From: Galeruca laticollis
Lineage: Eukaryota > Arthropoda > Insecta > Coleoptera > Chrysomelidae
Direction of reading: 5' to 3'
Length of the DNA: 64,000 bases
Assembly (NCBI GenBank): GCA_963921935.1
Contig: OY998175.1
Span: 227,934,122 to 227,998,121 of the forward strand
A program made the translations under genes and the position numbers. The notes beneath the pieces are model-generated. The model was not told where the DNA came from and ran no database searches. It was given only the letters and a program-made list of their open reading frames with translations. Below, one piece after another: positions 32,940 through 44,617 of this stretch; within the stretch, counting starts at the first letter, position 1; each line of letters opens with the position of its first letter.

Positions 32940-33750
32940 AATGTATTTATGTCAGATAATTGGTCTAAATGTTTGTTAGGTAAATGGTAAAAGTTTTAAG
33001 CCCTACTTGAAATTTAGGAAATCTATACAATTAATTAGGTAATTATTTATATTCTTCCACGACTTGTTATACTTATCAAGGGAGTTATGGGTCGTTACAG
33101 GAGGGATGAAATCTACACAATGAATATTGGGGATATTTAAAATTTGGATGCTGCAATTTCAGTTAAGATTCCAAACAGGAGTACAAAAAAGTTCCGAAAA
33201 TTTACGATAAACAGGGGAATATTGTAATATTAATAAATGCTCAGTTCAAGAATTTGAAATTAACAAAGTCAGCAATACAGGAACGCAGTTTGTGATATTC
33301 CTTTATTAGTTGGGATACCCTATATACAAAACTGTATTTAACGCGCACAACGTATAATTACTGAAAATAAAAGCGGCTACTGATACACACACAAAACACG
33401 AAATTCTAATCAATCTTCCTTAAAGGTGATAACACACCGATAAGGGGTAATTAAGAAATCGACAAGTATAATTATTATCGAGGTAAAGGTTTACAGTTCC
33501 GTCGGACAGTGGTAATCCTAATTGATACAATTCCGTGGCCAACAACTCAGAGACGGCTTATACATAATAAAAAAAACATCGTATTCCAGCTTATTTATTT
33601 AAAGATTGCAAAATTCTCTTTTTTTTTAATAAATTTCAATGAAACTAAAGTAAATATGAAAGTAAAAAATTAGTACTAGAAAGATTTCAATATTTGTTGA
33701 CATTATACACCAAAAGGGGTTTGGTCGCCGAAATGGCTTTTTAGATCAAG
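32940..33750. other. No gene seen
   Basis: AT-rich DNA with no motif recognised, between an exon-like fragment and a LINE remnant. Confidence 0.4.
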
Positions 33751-33759
33751 TTTTTGGAG

Positions 33760-35170
33760 CCCCATTTTTTAGTCTTTAAATCAATTTTATTGTGTTCCTA
33801 CATTGTTTCCTGACGGTTGTTTTCTCTTTCCAATCCAATCCAATCCTCTTCCTAGGCTGCTTATGTCAGCTATAGTCTTTCTTGTAGCTACGTTAATATT
33901 GGCCTCCTTCTTTTTCTCTTCCTACTTGGCTTCCACTTTAATCTCTACTTTTTTATTACACTAATGATTCCTCTTTGTATGCCCTTTTTTAGTTCTTGAT
34001 TTGTTCTTTTCCCATATTAATTTTTGGTTACTTTCTTGATTTCTTAGTATTTTTCGTTCAAAAATTCTTAGGTCTTCTTGTTTCTTCTTTTTTCATACGT
34101 CACTCTTCATTTTTTGTTTTCTACTGCGCTAAATTCCAAGATAATTTCTTTTACTTTTTTTTCCCACAGTAAATGCTACTCACTGTTGCCCTTGTTTTAC
34201 TCTTCCTGAAAATAATAATTCGTACTCTTTTTTTTTCAATTACTCCTATTCCTCTCCACCTAAGTTCTGGTAACGCTGCTACATCTATTTTGTACCTTTA
34301 CATTTTCTTTCATCTTCTAGTTTCTAACATGTTTCTTACAATTAAAATGTTGATTTTCAGTACTTTAATGAAATTAACTGTCTCGGCCCTTACTTCGTGG
34401 AATCTACTCATATTACTGTTTTAAATGAAGCTTACTGTTTCTAGATAATTCCACAATATATTTTTACAATATATTGTTGAACTATCTAGAAACAGTAAGC
34501 TTCATTTAAAACAGTAAAATTTTAGTACTTTGTTTTTATTTTTCACTTTATCCTTTTGCCTACGGCATTTTCTTATTACATCGCCTTTGTTATCATCATT
34601 GCATCCAGATCGATTGTCTATTTTTAATCGTTTTTTTAGAAGAGTCCTGCTTTCTTTGTTCGCTCTCTTCCATCTTCATTTAGAGGAGATCTGTCTGCTA
34701 ATGTTTTTTATGGTACCTGTTCTTTATGTCTCTTTAGCTCCAAAATCTTCAACTGTTTTCTTTGCCATTTATTACCAGTTTATTATATTTTTAAAAAGCT
34801 GTTTCACTTTTTCCCCTTGCTTCTTTTAATTATTTTACTAAATGCCTTATCTCTTCTGGTACTTTTTTGGTGTAATCATTGTAAATCCGAATGTTTGTTC
34901 CTTTAGGTTTGTTGAATCTTTTTTTCAAATTTTGTTAATTTTACTAATATTTTTTGTTTTTTCCTACTTGATAATAACCTATTCTGGCCATTTCTTCTTT
35001 ATCCGCTTTCTCATTATTGGCCACCTCCAGTTTTCACAATATTTCATGCTCTTTTCCTTTGATTTCTTCTGTTTCTTCTTATTTTTCATCCGTTATTCCT
35101 TGTATTACAATATTTCTCTCTTTTATTTCTCTTTCCAAGCTTTCGATTCTTACTTCTTGTAGTGATATTA
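33760..35170 (-). pseudogene. LINE remnant: ORF1 and start of endonuclease ORF2
   Basis: The minus strand of this T-rich block encodes an ORF1-like protein (SLEREIKERNIVIQGITDEK, NNEKADKEEMARIGYYQVGK, KPKGTNIRIYNDYTKKVPEE, KYNKLVINGKENS). About 200 bp further on it encodes the start of an apurinic-type endonuclease (YKIDVAALPELRWRGIGVIE; compare DIAALQEIRWKGTG). RERNIVIxGI is typical of LINE ORF1 proteins with a coiled coil and RRM-like core. Many stops and shifts are present and no RT is left. A 160-bp foldback piece is inserted at 34366-34524. Confidence 0.7.
34366..34524 (+). repeat. Penelope-associated foldback inserted in the LINE remnant
   Basis: Inverted arms of about 47 bp (34414-34460 and about 34468-34516, starting TACTGTTTTAAATGAAGC) lie in a segment bordered by AGTACTTT on both sides (near 34357 and 34525). 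The outer part, CCTTACTTCGTGGAATCTAC, is shared with 38145 and, inverted, with 52690-52710. Confidence 0.75.
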
Positions 35171-35179
35171 TTGTTCTCA

Positions 35180-35890
35180 TTTGTTGACAAAAAAGTTTAA
35201 TCTCATTTAAGTGATACTGCACACCTTTTTACGGGAGTGCCAACAAACGAAGAAATATGTAACTACCATTGATCCTCACTAAAGCTATTTGCAACGTTGT
35301 CGGGTGCTTTTGAAGTTTTAGTAATATACTTATTTTATATTTTTAAAGCTTGGTTTGATTATGGGAGTAAGGGACTGCTGTCGTGTCATCGAATTATATT
35401 TTCACGATCATGGAACTGCTTTTCTTTCGGATGTTCCAGAAACAAAAACTAAAGTGGCACATGAATTTTCAATAACTGGATCGTTTTATGACATTGTTAA
35501 AAATTATGTGAATCTATGTCTATCCAGTGTAACAACAAATGCAAATTGTACTAACGTTACTGCCATTTTAATTCAAAATAAAATATTATAACAGAATAAT
35601 TTTGCATTCTCCAAAAAGTATGTATCTAGTCGTAGATAAAATACCGTTTTAACTCGCACATAATGTTTATTATTACACTCGTTTTATTCCAACAGCTTAA
35701 TTCTCTTATAATAATAACCTTCTTATGTGCTCGTTGAATAATATAATATAATTAAATTGCTGGAAGGTATACAATGTGTATAAAATCCTGGGCAACTTAT
35801 TTGTGTTTAAAAATAATGTAAAACATTGTTGTGAATGGGATAGCGACAGGTCGGTGTAGCGTGTATCATTTTCAACCATAGGTGTACGGT
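35180..35890. other. No gene seen
   Basis: AT-rich DNA. A 78-aa frame at 35355-35591 has no recognisable motif. Confidence 0.4.
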
Positions 35891-35904
35891 AGCACTCTGT
35901 AAAA

Positions 35905-37128
35905 TTATGGAATCTATTATTAGTGAGGCCATGTCAAAGTTCCTTCTTCACAAAATGTCATACCTCTTCACCAACATAGTTTTGTTCGAGGTCGCTCTAC
36001 CATGTCCAATCTTCTTCACTGTGGTAATGACTGCACAAAAGCTTTAAACAACAGATATCCGATTGACGTCATTTATTTGGACTTCTCCAAGGTCTTCGAC
36101 AAAGTCCCAAAAAGAAGACTTTTATATAAATTAGATCACTTTGGCATACGGGGTAGCCTGAATTTATGGATCTCCAATTTTTTATCGGGCACGATTTTTA
36201 AAGTCAGAGTCGGCCGAGAGTTCTCCAATGACAGACCAGTTTCTAGTGGTGTTCCACAGGGTTCCGTCCTTGGCCCATTGCTGTTTGTTGTTAACGCAAG
36301 CGATCTTCAAATATTGGTCTCAAACTTAAATTCTTTTTATGCCGATGACACAAAAATATTTGCTAACCCTTCAAGAGAACATCACACCCTCCAAAATGAC
36401 CTACACACTATACAGCGGTGGTGTTTGGACTGGTTGCTTCCCCTGAACATTAATAAATGTAATGTACTCCACATTGGCAAGACCAATACCAATTTATCAT
36501 ACAACTTAAATGGGCAGATACTAAATACAGTTACCAGCCATGATGACCTAGGCGTCTTAGTGAACTCAAATTTACCGTGGAGTGAACATGTTGTATCCGT
36601 ATGCAACCGCGCGAAATCCAGACTCTATTTGATACAAAAAGCGTTCTCTAGAGTGTCACTTGAAACTTTCTTTAAACTGTACAAATGTTACGTGCGTCCT
36701 ATTTTAGAATATGCGGGTCCTGTGTGATATCCTGATCTTATTCGCGACCAAGTTTTATTAGAAAAGTGCAAAGGAGGGCTACTAGACTTGCATTCGGTCG
36801 CGTAAGGCCTGCATATGAGGAGCGACTGACTGGGGCGAATCTCATCTCGTTTCAAGACCGTCGACTTCGGGGAGACTTGATATTATGTTATAAAATCATT
36901 AAGCACAACTTTGGTGATCTTCAATCTATGTTTCTATTCAACACTGATCTTAGACTTAGAGGTCACCCATTTGAACTTAAGAAGGAGTCCTTTAGATCCC
37001 AAGTAAGACAGCACTTTTTACCAAACAGAGTGTTTGATGTCTGGAACACTCTTCCTGATGAGGTTGTTGACGCACTATCAGTTAACGCATTCAAGAACAG
37101 AATTGATAGACTTCTATTCAATAGTTAA
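35905..37128 (+). pseudogene. CR1/L2-like reverse transcriptase C-terminal half
   Basis: Motifs in order are ALCKIMESIIS (35905), HQHSFVRGRSTMSNLL, the palm VIYLDFSKVFDKVP, SSGVPQGSVLGPLLF, catalytic FYADDTKIFA, and C-terminal VRPILEYAGPV, then QRRATRLAFGRVR, RRLRGDLILCYKII and NTLPDEVVDALSVNAFKNRI. Both catalytic aspartates are kept. A TGA at 36727 sits where the family has W before YP, and one base is missing near 36765, shifting the last 120 codons. An additional frame change lies near 35980. Confidence 0.88.
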
Positions 37129-37350
37129 TTATGCGCATTGTTGCATTTATTATTTATCTGAATTTGTTTCATGTATATCCTTTTTCGCTGCATAGTTGTT
37201 GCGGTTATTGTTGAAAACTACGATTTTGTTAATTATTGTTAATTTGTCATTGATTATGTTTATAGGCGTTTAAGCACTAATTTATGTTTTCAGATCATGG
37301 GCTTCATAGGTTCTTACCTCAGCAATTATTTCTATTGTAATAATAATAAT
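35905..37350 (+). mobile_element. CR1/L2-like LINE, 5'-truncated
   Basis: The copy begins inside the RT domain and runs through the stop at about 37128, a short 3' UTR and a terminal (AAT)n run near 37336-37350. A short tandem-repeat tail is usual for this group. Confidence 0.8.
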
Positions 37351-37359
37351 AAATTTCCC

Positions 37360-38110
37360 CGTCCCATAAAAGGAGTGGAATTTTTACTTAGCTCGAAAAG
37401 ATTTTATGTGACCATGCATTGGCGTTTGTATGCAAGTACTGTATCACCCTCATTTGTGTTCTCCTCCAACACGTCTTTTCTTTTAATTTGTCTGTTATCT
37501 CTTAAAACATTTACTTGATTCCATTCATGTCTTCCATCTTATTTCTCATAATTTAATTTTAAAACCGTCTCCTCCTTGCTAACTGATGTTTACGTTGCGC
37601 CCGTGGCTTTGTTACTTTAGTAAATCAAAAATATTAAAATTTAGAATCAGTTTCATCGCTATTGGCGCCATCTTCTTCAAATGAACATGATTCAAGTTGA
37701 AACTTCAATAAACACTCTCGGCCATTTGTAAGTAATTGAAAGTATCAAAAATTAGAACTAGCATCACTTTTCCTTTCAGTTTCAGCTTACTTCTGGATGT
37801 ATTCATTGTTTCTCCAGTTCTGGTAACCCTTCCAATATCCTGTTCTATTCTGCTCATTTTTATGTTATTATTCCAACTTATGGTCTATTTCACAGCAATA
37901 AATTGAAAGCTTCTTGTAGTGCATTATATTTCTCAAAAGTTTTGTTAATATTTGTTCAGACTTCATAACTGTCTCTGGTTAGATTCTGATGATGATTTCA
38001 TTGGTGGAGAAACGATAAATATGACAAAATAAAGTCAAACCGTTGAAGAAACAGCAACGTTTGCAGTAGCTATATTTTTTTAATAATAAATGTATTCAAA
38101 TTAGTTAAGT
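37360..38110. other. No gene seen
   Basis: AT-rich DNA with no recognised motif, between the CR1-like LINE and the Penelope-like pair. Confidence 0.4.
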
Positions 38111-38114
38111 TAAA

Positions 38115-38880
38115 CAAATATTTTAGTGAAATTAACTGTCTCGACCCTTACTTCGTGGAATCTACTCATATTAGTGTTCTAAATCAAACTCAATGTTTCT
38201 AGCTAATTCCACAATATAATGAAAAATGTTGAAAATTCTAAAAAATTGACAATTGTTTTGATAACTGAATATCATCGTCAAAATGACAGAAATTACATTT
38301 CATTTGATGCCTACCAGATGTTTAGTAGTTATTTTTGGCTAGACCAAGAAGTGACCTACCTTGTGATAGCCTTAATATATTATATGTTAATAGAAAAAAG
38401 AACAAGATGTGATATTCCAAATATTGAAGCTTAGATATTATTAGCCCTATGGTGATATCCTGGATATCATTTTTCCAATTAAGATCAGTATAACTGTGCA
38501 ATGATATAGAAAACCAGTAGAACTATATCTGCTGATCTTTACAATCATCACTTAAGAAGACAGTTTAATAGTGGAGAACTCCCTAGATTTATCTGTTCCT
38601 TGACGACTTCATATTGTGGGTTTCTTAAGTGTCTTCTAATTTCCAACTCTTCAAGGAAATCCAGTTCTTGTTTCTTGTCACAAATATGTAGTACTTCTAG
38701 TTCTGTATTAAGTGTCAATGAATGGTTGGTGTCAAGTAGATGTTTTGCGTAATGGGATTTATCTGGTTGTTTCAACATGTATGCTCGTAAGTGTTCACTG
38801 TATCGGATTTCAAAATTTCTGAGGGTCTGACCCAAATAGACGGCATTACATTCTGGACATTTGAGTTTATATGTAATTTT
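38115..38880 (-). pseudogene. Penelope-like copy b: GIY-YIG end plus tail
   Basis: The minus strand encodes YKLKCPECNAVYLGQTLRN, EIRYSEHLRAYMLK, HYAKHLLDTNHSL and ELEIRRHLRNPQ up to a stop at 38548. The CxxC is intact here. The tail goes down to about 38120 and includes the decayed hammerhead-like segment near 38280-38230 and the CCACAATATAATG boundary. The coding part joins, head to head at about 38880, the next copy on the plus strand. Confidence 0.8.
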
Positions 38881-39895
38881 GATAGAATGATTAATACAAT
38901 TAGACAAATAGCAACATCCAACGGTTATCCATTACATATGATAAATAAGCTAATTAATAAAAAAGAGGAATAAGTGGCATTACAACTAATATTTCCTAAA
39001 CAAACTGAAGAAATAAAAACTTATAAAATCATCACATATGCAGGAAATATTTCTAATAATATTTCAAAGATAATATCTTTAGCAACGAATGCAACACTTT
39101 CTTTTAGAACAGAAAGTAACGTAAGTACAAAATTGTTAAATGTTAAAACAAAAATACAAACATTAAAGAAATCAGGTATATATAAACTCAAATGTCCAGA
39201 ATGTAATGCCTGTCTATTTGGGCCAGACCCTTAGAAATTTTGAAATCCGATACAGTGTACACTTACGAGCATACAGATTACAACAACCAGATAAATCCCA
39301 TTACGCAAAACATCTACTTGACACCAATCATTCATTGACACCTAACACAGAACTAGAAGAACTACATATTTGTGATTAGAAGCAAGAACTGGATTTCCTT
39401 GAAGAGTTGGAAATTAGAAGACACTTAAGAAACCCACAAGATGAAGTCGTCAATGAACAGATAAATCTAGGGAGTTCTCCACTATTAAACTGTCTTCTTA
39501 AGTGATAATTGTAAAGATCAGCAGATATAGTTTTCCTGGTTTTCTACATCATTGCACAGTTATACTGATCTTAATTGGAAAAATTATATCCAGGATATCA
39601 CCATAGGGCTAATACTATTTAAGCTTCAATATTTGTAATATCACATCTTCTTCTTTTTTTCTTTTTTCTATTAACATATATTAAGTCAACCACAGGGTAG
39701 GTCACTTCTTGGTCTAGCCAAAAATAAGTACTAAACTTCAGGTAGGCATCAAATGAAATGTATATCTGTCATTCAGACGATGATATTCAGTTATCGAAAG
39801 AATTGTCAATTTTTTAGAATTTTTAACATTTTTTATTATATTGTGGAATTAGCTAGAAACATTGAGTTTCATTTAAAACGCAAATATTTTAGTAT
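38881..39895 (+). pseudogene. Penelope-like copy c: GIY-YIG end plus tail
   Basis: The plus strand starts further upstream in the protein than copy b (RMINTIRQIATSNGYP, LINKKEE, a TAA, then VALQLIFPKQTEEIKTYK). It continues with the nuclease (YKLKCPECNA; a one-base shift near 39212; then the RTLRNFEIRY-like and KHLLDTNHSL segments) and the tail to 39895, ending with TATATTGTGGAATTAGC and a GAGTTTCATTT stretch. Together with copy b it forms an imperfect inverted pair. Confidence 0.8.
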
Positions 39896-39899
39896 AATC

Positions 39900-40370
39900 G
39901 TTGATAAAGTAATTAAGATACATCTGGGCTTAGTCCGGTCCGGTCTATTGGCGACCCGGCCCGTTGACAAGTCGGCAGACTGGAGCCGCAACCAGAAAGG
40001 GTTTCTGTGTAATGTCTCGTCAGTAATATCGTGCCCTCTTTACGTTTCGGGCCCCCCCGTAGTGGTATCGCCTACTCTATCAGTTTGGGCATTACAACGA
40101 GATGACTTAACTTTCCAATCTCATACATATTATGTTGATTTATGTATTAGAGCTCTTATTATAGTGATCTAATTGATTATATTGAGAATAAACGGATGAG
40201 TAATTGGTAAGAAATGTGATAAGAGGAAGAATGCTGAGGGTAAAATGAAAACAAAATTGATTTCAATATATTACTACTTCCTTTTTTGATCTAGTAATGA
40301 AAGTAACGTCATCGTTAGGTATATACAATTACCTCATGTTTAGAGTATATAATTGCTTTGGTATAAAGTT
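39900..40370. other. G+C-rich island of unknown origin
   Basis: About 39925-40100 is far richer in G and C than its surroundings (GGCGACCCGGCCCGTTGAC, GTTTCGGGCCCCCCCGTAG). The plus frame 39753-40172 is open through it but begins in Penelope-like tail sequence, so it is unlikely to be a gene. I do not recognise the peptide on either strand. Confidence 0.4.
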
Positions 40371-40740
40371 CAGCTTTTCATATAATATCCGATGATAAGG
40401 GATCTTCCTGTTTCAAGTTTTAGTCTTGAAATAGTGATTTTTGAGACACTTACTTCTACCAATACTTTCGATGATGATTTTTCAAGGGTTAGTTTTATAA
40501 ACGTAACTAGTTTTTGCGGAACTCGTAAATTTCTCAATGACTCATACAATTTCGATCTTAAAATGCAGTCATAAGCCTGTTTTAAATCAATAAACAATAC
40601 GTGTTGTCCCAAATTTTGTTGGCAGCTATGATTTTGTATCATTTTTATGGTTAATATCTTCTCTGATATGCCTCTTCCTTATCTGAAACCCCTTTGATAC
40701 TCCTCAATTTCTCGGCTTCGCCATTTTGCAGCACTTGTTC
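40370..40740 (-). pseudogene. Non-LTR reverse transcriptase fragment
   Basis: The minus strand reads EEYQRGFR, then an in-frame stop, ISEKILTIKMIQNHSCQQNLG, the palm motif HVLFIDLKQAYDCILRSKL and VPQKLVTFIKLTLE. FIDxKQAYD with LYESLRxLxVPxKL identifies an insect non-LTR RT. Nothing of the YADD block remains. Confidence 0.75.
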
Positions 40741-40936
40741 GTTTAGACTTTTTTCTACTAGGGTGTGTGTGTAAGTGTGTAAAGTTTCACTCAAAGTGAG
40801 GCTCTTTACGCGGTAGTGAAAAAAGTAACTTTGTCAAAAATTGTACATAGCGACAAAGTATAATGTATTATTTTATATTATCATTTTTATGCTATCTCCT
40901 TCTAAGACAAGTAAATTATTTTTGCTTATACACTTA

Positions 40937-41269
40937 TACCCGATTTCACCAACTAATTCCTAAAGTTAGGTAATACCTAAACCGAATTTAGAAATTCCTA
41001 AATGAAATATGCGTTTCACCGTGCATTAATATTAATAAAACAAAAGATATTTAACATCTCAACAACGACTACAAACGAACTTTTAAAGTAAAGTATTACC
41101 TAAAAACTTTATAGGGATGTAGGCGAGGGTTGTCAGTTGTCCTAATGTTAGGAATATCCTACAACTCTTATATCTCTTATGTAACGGTGGAACGCATATG
41201 CTATTTAGGAATTCCTAAATCTGGTTTAGGTATTGCCTAACTTTAGGAATCAGTTGGTGAAATCGGGTG
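40937..41269. mobile_element. PIF/Harbinger-type MITE
   Basis: The 333-bp element has TIRs of at least 60 bp (TACCCGATTTCACCAACTAA on the left; inverse of CACCCGATTTCACCAACTGA on the right). It is flanked by TTA on each side (40934-40936 and 41270-41272), the 3-bp duplication typical of Harbinger elements. It has no coding capacity. An internal AGGTA..ACCTAAA pattern recurs on both arms. Confidence 0.85.
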
Positions 41270-41274
41270 TTAGT

Positions 41275-41690
41275 GTCCAACATGTTATCAACAGATTTTA
41301 TTTTAATTATAATAATTTTCTCTAAGTGTCATGCGATTTAATTAAACCACGGATTCAGATTTTGGTAAAAGTAAGCAGGCCGTAGCAGGTGTATTAGAGC
41401 TGTCAATCTCTAAAATTGAATTAGTATCACAGAACACCTCAAAAGTTTTATAAGTTAAAGATTGATTTCTACTAATTTATTACTTTGAAAACCAAATTAA
41501 TTCTGAGAGGATAAAAAGTTTTTCTTATTAATGTTTGTTTACTTAATAAATTTAAATTCAAATTTTATTTGCAGTTTATATATGTTACATAATCGATATA
41601 GATTTAACTTCATCTGACGAATTTGATAACATCCACCAAATATTTTAAACAGTGCACAAAAGACCACTAAACATTTATTGCCAGAAAAAT
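41275..41690. other. No gene seen
   Basis: AT-rich DNA between the MITE and the presumed start of a mariner-like element (AGGGTGCGGCATTAGTG at 41699). Confidence 0.4.
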
Positions 41691-42479
41691 CTACATACAG
41701 GGTGCGGCATTAGTGCGAGGAAGTCCAATTACTCACTTGTGAGAAATACGAAAAAAGTTTATTTAAATAAATGTGAAGCCATATTTTGACAATAATTTCA
41801 AGTATACAGGGCCCCAATATTGGCAGGATGAACCTAAATTATCTTTTCAAGAAAAAATCACAAAAGTCTGATCCATAATTGATTAATATTGGGGGAATTA
41901 CCAAAATACATGCGTAAATAAGATTGTAGGTGTATAAAACATTACTAGAATCACGCATTATTCTAGTTGGCTATGACTTTGACAATAAACTGGTTTAATA
42001 ATTTAACTTTAGATTACTTTTATTAGTTCCTGTTTACTATTATCAACATGAATTTTTCTCAGGGAGAGCTGACTGTGCTAGGAGAATGTAACAAAAATGT
42101 GTTATTGGCAAGAAGAATTTATCATCAGCAATTCCCTGATAGGCGACAGCCAAGAACAGAAGCATTTCAAAGTGTATTAGAACGATTTCAACGGACCGGA
42201 CACGTAAATTACCAGAGATCTGAACGAACAAAAACTGTTGTAAATGAAAATGTCATTCTAAAGTGTCACTGAGAATCCAAATATTAGTACAAGGGCAATT
42301 GCAAATGCTTTTGAAATTAGTGGTCCCAGTGTAGGGAGAATGGCGTCATGAGCTTTAAGAGGATGATTATGAAAAAAGAGTAGAATTTCGTCGGTGTGCA
42401 ATGAACAAATTCAGAATGGTGCATCTTTTTACTTTTCCTCCAAACCTTTCTATATGCGAGAAATTACTTTTCCGCCCAA

Positions 42480-42640
42480 CCTTTCTGTATGCGAGAAAAG
42501 TATTGGTTTACCCCAAAAAAAGTTGGAATTTTGAAAAGTTTTTTTGAGTTATTTTTACGTTTTCCATCAACAACAACACGAAAAAACGGTTTTTAGAAAA
42601 AAAATCCTGTGTGTATGTCGTCGTCGTTGTCGTCGGCCAC
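42480..42640 (+). repeat. Dispersed repeat, second copy
   Basis: Partner of 6600-6755 (opposite orientation). It directly precedes the tandem array. Confidence 0.75.
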
Positions 42641-42660
42641 TTTTCCGTACATGTCTTGTT

Positions 42661-43430
42661 AGCACGATACAGCCTCCGGAGTGCAATAAGTCAGCAATTT
42701 TAGGATTGAATAGTATTAAGGACATGTCACAGATGATCCCTATTGATTTTCAGTTCACCAGAGCCAGTACCACGAGTGCTATGGTACTTGAAGTACGACA
42801 TTTTGTATTTTTTTGAGAAATTTCAGTTTGTTAGCACGATACAGCCTCCGGAGTTCAACAAGTCACCAATTTTATGATTGAATATTATTCAGGGCGTCTC
42901 ACTGATGAACCCTATTGATTTTCATCTCACCGGAACCAATACAACAGGTGCTACAGTACTTTAAGTTCGATATTTTTGTCATTTTTGGAGAAGTTTCAGT
43001 TTGTTAGCACGATAAAGCCTCCGGAGTACATACAAGTGACCAATTTTATGATTGGATATTATTCAGAGCGTCTCAAAGATGAACTCTATTGATATTCAAC
43101 TTATAAAGTCAGTACAATGGGTGCTATGGTACTTGAAGTACCAAATTTTCGTCATTTTAGGAGAATTTTCAGTTTGTTAGCACGATACAGCCTCCAGAGA
43201 GTATACGATTGATCAACTTCATGAATAAGTCTTGTTCAAGGTGTCTCACAGATGTACCCTATGGATTTTCAGTCGACTAGAGCGAGTACAACGGGTCCTA
43301 TAAAACTAGATATACTAAATTTTTGTATATTTTTGGAGAAATTTCGGTTTGTTAGCACGATATATCCCCCGAAGTGTATACAAGTAACAATTTTATGATA
43401 GAATATTGTTCAGGGACACACATGCGGAAA
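42661..43430 (+). repeat. Tandem array, ~172-bp unit, about 4.5 copies
   Basis: Units begin with AGCACGATACAGCCTCCGGAG-like sequence at 42661, 42833, 43006, 43179 and 43354 (spacings 172, 173, 173, 175). Each ends in a TTTGGAGAA.TTTCAGTTTGTT-like stretch. Units differ from each other at many positions. The period is close to nucleosome repeat length, as for many satellites. Confidence 0.92.
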
Positions 43431-43545
43431 AGTTAGTTTTAATCCGTTTTTTTTATTTTGAACATGTTTTATTCGGAGATGAAGCTACTTTCCATAGGAA
43501 TGGTACTTTAAAGAGACATAATTTCCACTACTACTCAACTTAGTG

Positions 43546-44235
43546 TTTTAAATGAAAATCACTGTTTCTAGCTAATTCCACAATATAATGAAAATTGTTG
43601 AAAATTCTAAAAAATTGACAATATTTCGATAACTGAATATCATCGTCAGAATGATAGAAGTTACATTTCATTTGATACCTACCTGATGTTCATTAGTTAT
43701 TTTTGGCTAGACCAAGAAGTAACCTAACTTGTGATTCACTTAATATATGTTATTAGAAAAAAGGAGAAGATGTGATATTACAAATATTGAAGCTTCGATA
43801 TTATTAGCTCTATGATGATATCCTGGATATCATTTTTCCAATTAAGATCAGTATAACTATGCAATGATATAGAAAACCAGGAAAACTATATCTGCTGATC
43901 TTTACAATTATCACTTAAGAAGACAGTTTAATAGTGGAGAACTTCCTAGATTTATCTGTTCATTGACGACTTCATATTGTGGGTTTCTTAAGTGTCTTCT
44001 AATTTCCAACTCTTCAAGGAAATCCAGTTCTTGCTTCTAATCACAAATATGTAGTATTTCTAGTTCTGTGTTAGGTGTCAATGAATGATTGGTGTCAAGT
44101 AGATGTTTCAATCTGTATGCTCGTAAGTGTTCACTGTATCGGATTTCAAAATTTCTGAGGGTCTGACCCAAATAGACAGCATTACATTCTGGACATTTGA
44201 GTTTATATATACCTGATTTCTTTAATGGTGTTATT
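43546..44235 (-). pseudogene. Penelope-like copy d: GIY-YIG end plus tail
   Basis: The minus strand carries YKLKCPECNAVYLGQTLRN, EIRYSEHLRAYRL, TNHSLTPNTELEILHI and ELEIRRHLRNPQY, with an in-frame stop near 44038 and a small deletion near 44107. The tail to 43546 contains the best-kept hammerhead-like block of the window (43660-43600). Confidence 0.8.
43600..43662 (-). ncRNA. Hammerhead-like ribozyme candidate in the Penelope-like tail
   Basis: On the minus strand the block has CTGACGA (43649-43643), a GATA/TATC stem with a six-base loop, GAAA (43627-43624), and then GTC followed by AATTTTTTAGAA. The bases before CTGACGA (TTCT, three bases, ATT) can pair with AAT, five bases, AGAA after GTC, giving helix I with an internal loop. 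Helix III is only one or two pairs, as reported for hammerheads of Penelope-like elements. One unpaired pyrimidine lies between CTGACGA and stem II, which is not canonical. Confidence 0.45.
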
Positions 44236-44617
44236 TTTGTTTTTACATTTAATAATTTTCTATTCGCTTACTAAAATACAATAAAATTTCATGGAATGGT
44301 GCAAGAAGAAAAAAGTAACAAAATATTCGAGAGAAGTAAAGGACTCCGCACACTTTATGGGAAAATGGCTCTCTGTCAAGTTTCTTGAATTTTTGATATG
44401 TTGTTGAATTGATCATTTCGGTGAAATGTTTCAATGGGCGCAACACGATCCTTTTATTAGTTTTCGAGATACAAGGTGTTTAATATGAGAAATATTCACT
44501 TTACATCACAAATTCATAATTTTTTGGTTTTTTAAAGAGAAAATGCGAAAAAAGGTTGAATTATCTCATAATATTATGAATTCATTTAACCTTTCATCAC
44601 AGTTGATACGATTCATA

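Larger units (their letters stand above)
42040..43545 (+). pseudogene. Mariner-like transposase (DUF4817 type), interrupted
   Basis: The first part (42048-42420) encodes LTVLGECNKNVLLARRIYHQ, RRQPRTEAFQSVLERFQ, TRAIANAFEISGPSVGRM and EDDYEKRVEFRRCAMNKF, with a shift near 42270. The DDE part resumes at about 43440 as YFEHVLFGDEATFHRNG, LKRHNFHYYS, which contains the first catalytic D. Between them lie a dispersed repeat (42480-42640) and the 172-bp tandem array. The gene is cut after 43545 by a Penelope-like tail. Confidence 0.8.

Noticed and set aside
34173..35162. Phe/Leu-rich plus-strand ORFs as membrane proteins
   Set aside because: They are the complement of an A-rich LINE ORF1/endonuclease remnant recognised on the minus strand.
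39753..40172. 139-codon plus-strand ORF as a gene
   Set aside because: It starts in Penelope-like tail DNA and crosses a composition break; no recognisable domain.
42661..43430. CRISPR-like array
   Set aside because: Units are 172 bp and repeated end to end without repeat/spacer structure; a eukaryotic tandem repeat.
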